From Euborellia annulipes (taxonomy: Eukaryota; Arthropoda; Insecta; Dermaptera; Anisolabididae): a stretch of DNA of 64,000 nucleotides. How positions within the stretch are numbered: position 1 is the first letter of the stretch; each line of letters opens with the position of its first letter. Where the stretch lies: assembly GCA_023213315.1 (NCBI GenBank), contig JAKCPI010015353.1:62001-126000 (forward strand), in the 5' to 3' direction. Positions 47,001 through 57,582 of this stretch are shown here, in pieces. The position numbers were made by a program, and so were the translations under genes. The notes beneath the pieces are model-generated. The model was not told the origin of the DNA. It did not search any database and worked only from the letters and a program-made list of their open reading frames with translations.

Positions 47001-48227
47001 TTGTCAGGAGTTGCCAAGAGCCTCTATAAGCTCGAGGCAAACAACATTTGTCCCGATGAAGGCCGGAATATCGGCCGAAACGTAGACAAATATATGAAAT
47101 AAAGACAAATATAATTTTCTTTATTGTTTTTTTGGCTGCCTGGATATCCTCACTACTCTATATATATATTCAGCCACTCCTCCTGGAATTAACCATTATA
47201 TATATATAATAATAAAAAAATAAGAGAAAATTTGTTTTTCCTTATTTATACGGTATCAGTACATGTCAGTACATACGTTTATCAGTACATGTGTATCGAG
47301 GCATCTCTTCCAGCCTGAAATTTGTGGTTTTTAACTTAAGAAAAATTATATATATATATATATATATATAATATTTATATACTTTAATATTGAGAAGAAT
47401 AAGGCAACCGAACCAAATTATTCTGCTTTATTGAACAACAATGTCGATGTTTTGGCCGATTCTTCTGCCCTTCATCAGTACATGTGTATCGAGGCAAACA
47501 TAACACATATTCTGATGAAGACAAGAAGAATCCTGAAAAGTCGACATTGTGTTTCGAGGCAAATAACACATGATCTGATGCAAGGCCAGAAGAATCGGCC
47601 GAAATGTCGACATTGATATTCAATAAAGCAGAAAAAAAGAATTTTTTTTTCCTTTATTTACTTCGGATGTCTTAATCTCCTCATGATTAATTATACATGC
47701 AGCCACTACTCCTTGCAATTAATTTATATACTTTTGTTAAATTTTGCTTAGAGCCCAAAATTTTTAGCTAAGCCACTGGTTAAAGGATTAGAACAGGGGT
47801 TCCCAAACTTTTTCGGTTTCCGGCGCCCTTAATATATCAGAATTTTTCTGGGGCACCCCATGTCAATCTCAGGGCAAACCTTATATTACTAGTAGTTTTT
47901 CTTCATTTCGAATTCAGCGGTTTACATAATCGTAAAATGCTGGTCAAATTTACGCTGGTCCGTGTAACATTTTATAAAGTTAATATTATTTGATATATGA
48001 AAATTTTCACGGCACCCTCAGAGAACAGCCTCAGCGCAGAGTTTAGGAAACCCAGGATTAGAATATTACGATTTGAAAAAGAACTCACATTACCATCAAA
48101 CTTTATAACACTATTGTAATTTAAATGTAATTTTCTTTTCTTTTTAGGTTTAATCAAATTGGTGATTAAGCATCATGCCCAAGTAATCTACACACGCACC
48201 ACAAAGGGCGACGATCAACCAGCATAA
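44022..48227 (+). CDS. RpS25: Ribosomal protein S25 (eS25)
   Basis: Small-subunit ribosomal protein near the decoding head; in other eukaryotes it is needed for some IRES-driven initiation. Four coding exons: 44022-44024 (ATG only), 44262-44357, 45509-45692 and 48148-48227, encoding 120 residues. The first exon carries only the start codon, a common ribosomal-protein layout. The protein begins [17 protein letters not shown], has the Lys-rich N-terminus and the winged-helix domain with [31 protein letters not shown] and [15 protein letters not shown]. Full length for the family. Introns 2 and 3 host box C/D snoRNAs; intron 3 has collected two foldbacks and a hAT MITE. AATAAA is at 48292-48297. 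Confidence 0.98.
45358..45427 (+). ncRNA. SNORD57-like: Box C/D snoRNA, SNORD57 type, copy 1
   Basis: C box ATGATGA (45363-45369) and D box CTGA (45419-45422). The 16 bases before the D box (45403-45418) pair with 18S rRNA at CUCAUUAAAUCAGUU plus one G-U pair. The base five before the D box faces the A that corresponds to human 18S A99 (numbering counted from memory), the SNORD57 site. Lies in RpS25 intron 2, about 80 bases from the acceptor, as usual for intron-processed snoRNAs. Confidence 0.85.
45903..45972 (+). ncRNA. SNORD57-like: Box C/D snoRNA, SNORD57 type, copy 2
   Basis: Almost identical to copy 1 between the boxes: C box 45908-45914, guide 45948-45963, D box 45964-45967. A terminal stem ATATT/AATAT flanks the boxes (45902-45906 with 45968-45972), better than in copy 1. 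Located in RpS25 intron 3, so the host gene carries a duplicated guide. Confidence 0.85.
46849..46894 (-). ncRNA. Type I hammerhead ribozyme, intact core
   Basis: Minus strand: stem I ATTTGTC/GACAAAT (seven pairs), CTGATGA, extra A, stem II GGCCG/CGGCC with loop GAATAT, GAAA, two-pair stem III, and cleavage triplet GTA. GUA is an allowed GUH site. Confidence 0.8.
47046..47091 (+). ncRNA. Hammerhead ribozyme with one core change
   Basis: Same as the opposite arm except that the core reads CCGATGA, with U4 replaced by C. All stems are kept. U4 is part of the catalytic core, so loss of activity is expected. Confidence 0.7.
47393..47700. mobile_element. Foldback with decayed hammerhead motifs
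   Basis: AAGGCAACCGAACCAAATTATTC with AATGTCGATG/CATCGACATT arms. Three core remnants are visible (near 47445-47480, 47512-47545 and 47575-47612), each with changes in CUGANGA or GAAA. The ends match the family at 16646-17040. Confidence 0.65.
47794..48055. mobile_element. hAT-type MITE
   Basis: Begins CAGGGGTTCCCAAAC and ends GTTTAGGAAACCCAG. GATTAGAA is duplicated exactly at 47786-47793 and 48056-48063. Sits 92 bp before the last RpS25 exon. Confidence 0.92.
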
Positions 48228-48291
48228 AAAACTTAATTTCCATTTTTTTTTTCTTCACTTCAATGGTATTTTTTATTGTTATGTATATGTA

Positions 48292-48336
48292 AATAAAGTA
48301 TAACATTGCAAGTGAAATTATATTAATAGTTTTATT
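48292..48336. promoter_or_regulatory. Interlocked poly(A) signals of RpS25 and METTL25B
   Basis: AATAAA for RpS25 at 48292-48297 (plus) and for METTL25B at 48336-48331 (minus, 26 bases after its stop). With cleavage 10-30 bases further on, the two 3' ends should abut or overlap. Confidence 0.7.
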
Positions 48337-48361
48337 ATAAAAATAATTATATACATTTTTT

Positions 48362-51300
48362 TTATATCCTTTCTTTTAAGCCCACAATTGCATAACATCT
48401 CGGCGATACAATTGGATCGAAGAGTTGAGTTAGAAAGCTTTGCTGATGTCCCTGTTTTAAATAAAAAATGAATATTTTAATTCAGATTATATAGTAGGCT
48501 GGGATGAGTAGAGTAATGGGGTTGGAGAATAAAGGACGTCAGGTGGAGGGATTAATCTGCTGAATATTTTAATTATTTGAAATTTTTAATATTTCATAGA
48601 AAAATTTATACTTACATGTTCGTATAGATATAATAGCCTGTCTAATAATATAATAGATTCAATTACAGGAGCCAAAGATACTCTTAAATAGAAAAATGCT
48701 TCAATTTTATCAAAATATTTTAGATTTTTTTGATAATAATCTTCTATTTCATTTTCTGTAAGCTAAAATTTGAATAAATTATATATATATATATATTACT
48801 AAATAAAAGAATATATTTTTAGTTTACTTACTTTTATAGAGAGTTTAAGTTTTTTTATCGCTTTTATAACATAATCGGAAAAAGTACCGCATTTAGTAGC
48901 TATTCTTCCCACGTGTCCAAGGGTTAGTGTTTCTTCATTTCCTAATTTATCCAATAAAATATCTTGTAAAACAGCACGAAAATATAAGGATTTTATAGGA
49001 AGCTAAAATGAAGATTTAATTAGTATTCATTTACACTTAAGAAAAGAAAAATTTTAAAAAACATGAAGAGTTAATTAATTTTTTTGACCCCTTGATTTAA
49101 TTATGACTTGTTAATAGGCCTTTTTAACTTAAATATAATACAATACAGTAGAGTCCCGTTAATCCGAACTAATTGGGACCGAGGGTCGTTCGGATTAACC
49201 GGAATTGTAAGCTTGAATTAGTTAATTATGATAATAAAGTCGTATTTATAACGTTGTAAACCGTGAAACTTGTCGGTGATATTAAACTCTAAATAAATAT
49301 TTCATAATAATAATAAAATAAAGTTCCTTTAATGTCTAATTTTCATTTATATTCCTCTTTAAAAAAAAAAAAAATCGTACGCAAAAAGAGTTCGGATTAA
49401 CGGAAGTTCGGATTAGCGAGGTTCGGATTACCGGGACTCTACTGTATTTCACTGTAAGCGGTGCTTAAACAGATTTTTACTTTCTTTTACCTATGTATAT
49501 ATGTAATACGTATATATAGGTTGAAATTTTATATTGGTACCCCCTGAGACGTGACACGAAGCTTTTGAACAAAATCGGCAAAAAATACTAATTACTACTT
49601 TACTGATGTAATACTTTTTCAGTTTTTTTTTTTTTTTTTCGATTTTCTCAAAATTTGCTCCAACGATTTCGTTTAAAATTCATAAATCAATTATTTTTTA
49701 GATGCTCTTTCAAATGTATATTCTCATTTTGCCCTTGAAATCTTTTGAAGCACACTTTATTCTTGTAATTCATAGGAAAGATAGGAGAAATGATTGCCAA
49801 GGTAATAAAATATAAATATTTTCCCATGTTTAAAATTTTACATCTTGAATTCTAATATATCAGCGGAAAGATCTCGACACAAAAAAATCTGGTGGAACAA
49901 GCACAGAATACAACTATCGATTACCAAAGGTAAGTTTTTTTTTTTTTTTTTTTTTTTGGAATGGGTGCATAAGGTCCGAAGACCTATAATGACCAATAGT
50001 CACATGCAGCCAGGAAGAAAATAAAAACTTGATTTTAATTCGGCAGAGCATTGACCATGGTAATACCTGGAGAAGAGTACCGTGCAGTGCCGAATTACCC
50101 ATTAGGCGGAGTAGGCGATCGCCTGTGGGCCCCGCGCTTTTTAGGGGCCCGCAACAGATTTTTTAAAACTTTTTCGCCATGAGGTCATTTAGACTCCACC
50201 CTATTATTTAGATTTGATTGGTAGCCAATTCAATTGAAATTAATTTTTGAAGCGGATGCGAATCCGGGATCCCTAAAAATGGCAAGCATCACAGTGGAAT
50301 ATAAGTATATATAATTATTTTTCAGGGGGCCCTGAACTCATTTTTGAAGATTTACCCCCTCCCTTTATAAACATTTTTTAATTATATAATGTAATGCCGT
50401 AACAAGGGTATGAAGCGCCTGTGGCAAGTGTCTAACTTGCGCCCCCCCCCACCCATAATCCAGTGTTTCCTAACCCTTTTTTTGGCCAAGTTCCTCCTTT
50501 TTAAAGTTATTGTGCTCCCTATCAGGCTAGGGGGCTATGGCAACTTCTTTGGGAGGAATTGAAATCCATTGTTCTAGACTGATTCAGTCGCCAATCAAAA
50601 TTTATATTCCATAAATCCTTTCTCTCATTATAATGACAGATAAATGAAATTATAAGTTAGAATTAAAAATAAAAGAATATTGATAATATGATTTAAAAAA
50701 AAAAAAAGTGCAGAAGGTGGATTTGAACTCGCGAAGTTTGGTTACGTGAGAATGGAAAAAATATAGATTACATGAGGACGAATTAACCACTTGAGCCACA
50801 AATTTACTTACTTTTATTAAAGAAAATAAGCCATTTAAGAAACATGAATTAAAAGAAGTATTAAAAAAATTTTAATATTTCACATATGATATATCATTTT
50901 TTACTACGGTTAATGCAGATTAATAATTTATAATTAAAATTTTAATGGCATGCATAGTTTTCAAATAATTCAATGGGCAAACGTTAGATTGTTTATGCCT
51001 TAATGTAATTAAACCAAAAACTCTATCTAACATATGATACAGGTAATTAATTCTTGAATTCTCCCTGATTCTAACGAACTAAAGCCCTTTTAATTATATG
51101 ATCTAATTTGGGAGTTATTGGCGATCAAAGTTAAGTCTATTTTCGACCTTAATGACATCAACTATCAATCATTTCTATATTATCGAAAAAGTTTATTTAG
51201 CAATGTCTGATCAAAACCAAATTTTTACCAGAGATTTATAATTAAAAAATGAGTTTTTTTCTAAAGTTTCATTGAGATTGGTAAAGAAATAAATAAAATA

Positions 51301-54300
51301 TTGACGATTTTGTAAATTGAGTTTTAGAATTCGGGATCCCGGATGGTAAGCCTAGACCCGGTTCTATGACCGGCTCTAGGCTTTACCCATCTGGGATCCC
51401 AAATTCTAAAACTCAATTTACAAAATAGTCAATATTTTATTTATTTCTTTACCAATCTCAATGAAACTTTAGAAAAAAACTCATTTTTTAATTATAAATC
51501 TCTGGTAAAAATTTGGTTTTGATCAGACAATGCTAAATAAGCTTTTTCGATAATATAGAATTGAGTGGTCAGGCCTTTAGGTCCGAGTTTGGCTTATGTT
51601 TGATCGTCAATAACTCTAAAATTAGATCATATAATTAAAAGGGGTTTAGTTATTTGGAATCAGGGAAAATTTAAGAATTAATAACATGTGTCATATGTTA
51701 TATAGAGTTTTTGGTTTAATTACATTAAGTCATTAAAAATGTGACGTTTGCCCATTGAATAATTTGAAAACTATCCATGCCATTAAAATTTTAATTATAA
51801 ATTATTAATCTGCATTAAACGTAGTAAAAAATGATATATCATATGTACAAAATTAAAATTTTTTTAATAAGTCTTTTATCTACTGTTTTTTTATATGGTC
51901 TATTTTCCTCCATGTTAATAAAATCAATGATAGCTGAATCGATAAAGTGGTCGACACATTCTATTTTTTACATCCTCGCTTTACCAAACATTGCGAGTTC
52001 AAATCCACCTCGTGCACTTTTTTTTTCATTTTTATTATTATCAATTTCCCTTTATTTTTAATGCTAAATTTTAATTTCATTCATCTGTGAGAGAAAGGAT
52101 TTGTGACAAAATGAAAATCTGGTCGTTTGAATTAATTACAAATTTTTTTATTTGGCCCACATAAAATGGGGCCTTTATAAAATATAAAATTTTTGAGATG
52201 GTTATGGCGCTTCGAATTTCGTTTTTATTATTATAGTATTCTGTGAAATAATTGACCTTGAGTTCTTGTATTTAATTTAGAAAATATAAGATTTAAATAT
52301 ATAATATAAATATATAGGCCTATATTGACTATATAACAAATGTAATTATTATATTCTTCATAGGTTTTATTTTTTTATTTTACTTTTTTAATAAATTTGT
52401 ATTTAAAAATGTGATCTATATAACAGGAGAATAGAATAGTAGAGGAGGTGTTGGTGGGGGCGGAGCCCCTGGAAAATCGGCGCCCTAGTTGAGCTTCGCC
52501 CCCGCCCTCAAAGGCTGGTTACGCCGCTGCCTAGGAGGCTATATATAATTATTTATATTTTTATTCAAAATTCAATAAATTTGTGTTAAAAAATGGTCCT
52601 TAATAACAGGAGAATAGAATAGTAGAGGAGTATCTTAGCGCCAAAATAAATAATACTCCTCTCTGATTTTGAACTCCGGGTAGTTAAAAAAATTATTATC
52701 ATTGGAATTGTATGTAATTATAAAATTATAGTAATCAACTAACGGATGTGTGCTGCACTCTTGTGGAGTCTTTAAAAAATCATAATTCTAAATGTCACCA
52801 CTAGGTAGCAGCACAAATTAGCATGATATTCTCCTGTATCGTTCACTAGGGAGACTTGTCTAATCATGCTGATTTGTGCTACCATCTTGTGGAGAATTTA
52901 AAAATTATACTTATTCTAAACATCTCCACAAGATGGTAGCACAAATCAGCATGATTAGACTATATACTTTTTATATTATAAATAAATACACAATCCCAAT
53001 GATGTAATAAGTCTTGAGATGTATCAGGAGATTAAAAACAGAAAGGAGTGTTACTTCTGTCATGACGTCACTTTTGGAGCCAACACCTCCTCTACTATTC
53101 TATTCTCCTGTTATATAGATAACATTTTTAAATACAAATTTATTAAAAAAGTAAAATAAAAAAATAAAACCTATGAAGAATATAATAATTACATTTGTTA
53201 TATAGTCAATATATATATTTATATTATATATTTAAATCTTATATTTTCTAAATTAAATACAAGAACTCAAGGTCAATTATTTCACAGAATACTATAATAA
53301 TAAAAACGAAATTCGAAGCGCCATAACCATCTCAAAAATTTTATATTTTATAAAGGCCCCATTTTATGTGGGCCAAATAAAAAAATTTGTAATTAATTCA
53401 AACGACCAGATTTTCATTTTGTCACAAATCCTTTCTCTCACAGATGAATGAAATTAAAATTTAGCATTAAAAATAAAGGGAAATTGATAATAATAAAAAT
53501 GAAAAAAAAGTGCACGAGGTGGATTTGAACTCGCAATGTTTGGTAAAGCGAGGATGTAAAAAATAGAATGTGTCGACCACTTTATCGATTCAGCTATCAT
53601 TGATTTTATTAACATGGAGGAAAATAGACCATATAAAAAAACAGTAAATAAAAGACTTATTAAAAAAATTTTAATTTTGTACATATGATATATCATTTTT
53701 TACTACGTTTAATGCAGATTAATAATTTATAATTAAAATTTTAATGGCATGGATAGTTTTCAAATTATTCAATGGGCAAACGTCACATTGTGAATGACTT
53801 AATGTAATTAAACCAAAAACTCTATATAACATATGACACATGTTATTAATTCTTAAATTTTCCCTGATTCCAAATAACTAAACCCCTTTTAATTATATGA
53901 TCTAATTTTAGAGTTATTGACGATCAAACATAAGCCAAACTCGGGCCTAAAGGCCTGACCACTCAATTCTATATTATCGAAAAAGCTTATTTATCATTGT
54001 CTGATCAAAACCAAATTTTTACCAGAGATTTATAATTAAAAAATGAGTTTTTTTCTAAAGTTTCATTGAGATTGGTAAAGAAATAAATAAAATATTGAGT
54101 ATTTTGTAAATTGAGTTTTAGAATTTGGGATCTCAGTTGCAAGCCTAGAGCCGGTTCATAGACGGCTCTCTTTACCCATCCGGGATCCCGAATTCTAAAA
54201 CTCAATTTACAAAATCGTCAATATTTTATTTATTTCTTTACCAATCTCAATGAAACTTTAGAAAAAAACTCATTTTTTAATTATAAATCTCTGGTAAAAA

Positions 54301-57300
54301 TTTGGTTTTGATCAGACATTGCTAAATAAACTTTTTCGATAATATAGAAATGATTGATGGTTGATGTCATTAAGGTCGAAAATAGACTTAACTTTGATCG
54401 CCAATAACTCCCAAATTAGATCATATAATTAAAAGGGCTTTAGTTCGTTAGAATCAGGGAGAATTCAAGAATTAATTACCTGTATCATATGTTAGATAGA
54501 GTTTTTGGTTTAATTACATTAAGGCATAAACAATCTAACGTTTGCCTATTGAATTATTTGAAAACTATGCATGTCATTAAAATTTTAATTATAAATTATT
54601 AATCTGCATTAACCGTAGTAAAAAATGATATATCATATGTGAAATATTAAAATTTTTTTAATACTTCTTTTAATTCATGTTTCTTAAATGGCTTATTTTC
54701 TTTAATAAAAGTAAGTAAATTTGTGGCTCAAGTGGTTAATTCGTCCTCATGTAATCTATATTTTTTCCATTCTCACGTAACCAAACTTCGCGAGTTCAAA
54801 TCCACCTTCTGCACTTTTTTTTATTATTCTTAACTGTTTTTTATACCTCATGTGAGGGGTAGTGGGGGGGGGAGCTGGCGCGCGCGCGCGCCAAATATCG
54901 GACGGTGGCGGCCGATTAATGCCTTAGATTATTTGACCAATAGCAGGGCAGCATTGATGTCACCTGACACTATTGTTTCGTTTGTTACACACTAGTTGCC
55001 GGCGTCGCCACCTTCAGTATGAGCTCCACGACCAGTCAACAACAGGTGAAGAAGCTTCCAAAAGAAATTCTCTCCGCTCTCGCCTCATTAACAAGCACCT
55101 AAGGATGTAATCTCGACAACTGATCCACGATGTCTTTTCTCCACGATTATTTCCTTTTTAAAAACGCCGACCTCCAACCTTATCTTCACTTTCCTAGGTA
55201 TTTATTTTCCTTTTTAATCCTTTTCATTTTTATTACATAATCATAAAAAGACGCACTCTTATGAATTAAATATAGAAAATGAAAATTATTTTATTATGCT
55301 TTTGGTTTTATAAGTATTCTCATCTGTATACAAAATAAAAAATCTGGTGTGACTGGCGCACAGCACACAACTTTCTCTTACCTTCGGTAATCGAAAGTTG
55401 TGTACTGTGCTTGTCACACCAGATTTTTTGTGTCGACATGTATTTAGTTTCCGACAGTACGGTACATTCGATTTTCAAGATGTAAAATTTATAAGTATGG
55501 CAAAATATTTATATTTTGTTACCATGGCAACCATTTCTCCTATCTTTTCTATGGAGTACAAGAGTAAAGTGGTCTTCAGAAGATTTCAATCACAAAATGA
55601 GAATATTCATTTTAAAGAGAATCTAAAAAATAATTGATTTTTGAATTAAAAAAAATCGTTGGAGCAAATTTTGAGAAAATCGAAAAAAACTGAAAAATTG
55701 CATCAGTAAAATACTAGTACTCTTTGGTCGATTTTGGTCAAAAGCTTCGTGTCACGTCCCATGGGGGTGCCTAACTTAAATATAAAATTTCAACCTCCTA
55801 ACTCTTTTCGTTCTTGAGATATTTTGTTCACAGACACACACACAGACACACAGACAGACCATGTCGCGAAAACCACTTTTTTGGATTCAGGGGATCTCAA
55901 AACGTGAAGATCCATCAAAATCTCGACATCGAATTTTTGACATGAATCCAATACTTTCTCTCTCTATATATATTAACATATATATAGAGGTAAGATAAAG
56001 TAAAAATAATATCAATTTAAAAAGATAATTTATCATGTGTGAGTAAATAGATGATTTTTTTTCATCAAAATTGATGGAGATGATTCTAGAACCCTCTGCA
56101 TATGAAAGTGTGGGGATAAGAGTGAATGTATATAGAACTATGGTGTTTTCGTTCTCTTTCTCGGTGCCAAAGTAGCGCTCTACTTTATCTCTTTCTCGCC
56201 CATTCATGTGTTGTTGGTTGAGATCCCTTTTGAGTCGTTCGATTTGTTCATCTTCAGAGATTTATATTTGTTTTGTATTATTAGATTTATTTTTATTCGT
56301 TTTTACAAGTCTAGTTAATTTTATATTTTGAACAATATTAGGTGAGATTTTTTAATTTATTATTCTTATTTTATTTTTAATGCCCAATTACATCTAAAAA
56401 AATTTCTATATTTTCTCCTAAATTTTTATGGATTCAAATAGGATTGATATATTTTGAACAATATTAGGTGAATGATTATTATGCCATTATGATTCTCAAC
56501 AGGCGATATATGTCAAAAAATCTGGTGCGACCAGCCACACTTGTCTGTTGATATAGCCTATATATTTTTTGACTGCCCCCCCCCCCCGTTGGTAAATCGT
56601 ATATATATACAGGGCCGAAACTAGGAAACTAGGCAGGGGAAAGTGCCCCGGGCCCAGACGGCAAGGGGGCCCGAGAAAGGTTAAAAATTAGCATTGTATT
56701 AAATTATTTAGCAAAATAAGAGCAAAGGAAGTAAAAAATAGATAGACCTATTTAATTTAAATAATAATTAAAAGTAAAGTAATAGTAAAGTAGATAGATT
56801 ATTTTACTTTTAATTAATATTAAATTATTTTAATTTTATATATATATTTATATACCAAGCAATAGTGCCGAGGAGTTGCTCCTGGAAGGGTTATTCAATA
56901 AATCAAAATAAATTTTTGTCGCTTCGGACAGAAAGTGAACCCCTGGAGTACTCTACCAATGAGCTACTGCACACGGACAGAAAAATTTATTGTTTTCATT
57001 TTACTAATTTATATGTATCTAACATGCAAGTATTAATAAATAAATTATTTCTCTCCTTACCATTTTAGATTGAGAATTTCTTTCAACACTTTGCGACGCC
57101 AACATCCTGGCATTCCTACTTAAAGAAAATTCTTGATTTTTTAAAAATTGTGAAATAGGAAATCCAGCATTCATCCCCTCTTGTTCATTAAGCAAATGAT
57201 AACAGCATCCCACTGTGCAAATATAACCGAAATGGTTCTCCTTAGTGAAAAGTTGGAGCGCTGTGGAAGCAAGATTGCCACAAGTGTGCAAGCCAACTAA

Positions 57301-57547
57301 TCCCATCTGATCTTCATGATTATGTTTTAAGTCATTTGGAAACTCTTCGCGAAAGAGTAATATTAAATCACTTTCTGGGGTTACAAACAAAGTACGATGT
57401 CGATAATCGCTTTTCTTTTTAAAATTCTTGCATGTTGAATTGCTCTCTTCTATTTCATTTTCTAATTTTATTTTATTAATAATTCCATCCCAAGATTTCT
57501 GAAAAAAAAGGACGAAAATACTATAAAATAAAAAAGATGGGGTAGAG

Positions 57548-57582
<35 letters not shown>

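Larger units (their letters stand above)
46781..47160. mobile_element. Foldback with hammerhead in each arm
   Basis: Long arms begin AGAGTAGTGAGGATATCC and mirror to the end; they share GTTTGCCTCGAGCTTATAGAGG. The centre is near 46955. Close relative of 17110-17425, but with both arms preserved. In RpS25 intron 3. Confidence 0.85.
50657..54837. repeat. Giant nested palindrome, about 4.2 kb
   Basis: The outer halves, roughly 50657-52470 and 53083-54837, are reverse complements with few differences. Each half itself contains a palindrome, centred near 51368 and 54155 with arms of about 650 bp. The middle (52471-53082) has a further hairpin at 52861-52967 with arms CTAATCATGCTGATTTGTGC and complement. 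Reading frames of 76-80 residues at 51831 and 53454 are mirror images of each other, produced by the symmetry. It lies wholly in METTL25B intron 2. It could be a true nested element or, less likely, an assembly fold. Confidence 0.85.

Noticed and set aside
47384..47623. Overlapping frames resembling one another on both strands
   Set aside because: Symmetry of a foldback element with hammerhead remnants makes mirrored frames.
48362..49002. A separate small gene on the minus strand next to RpS25
   Set aside because: Its three exons are the C-terminal part of METTL25B: phases match the donor at 57061, and SLAPVIESIILLDRLLYL is the family's C-terminal motif.
51831..53696. Two nearly identical 76-80 residue proteins on opposite strands
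   Set aside because: They are the two arms of the giant palindrome; hydrophobic AT-rich translation without a known domain.
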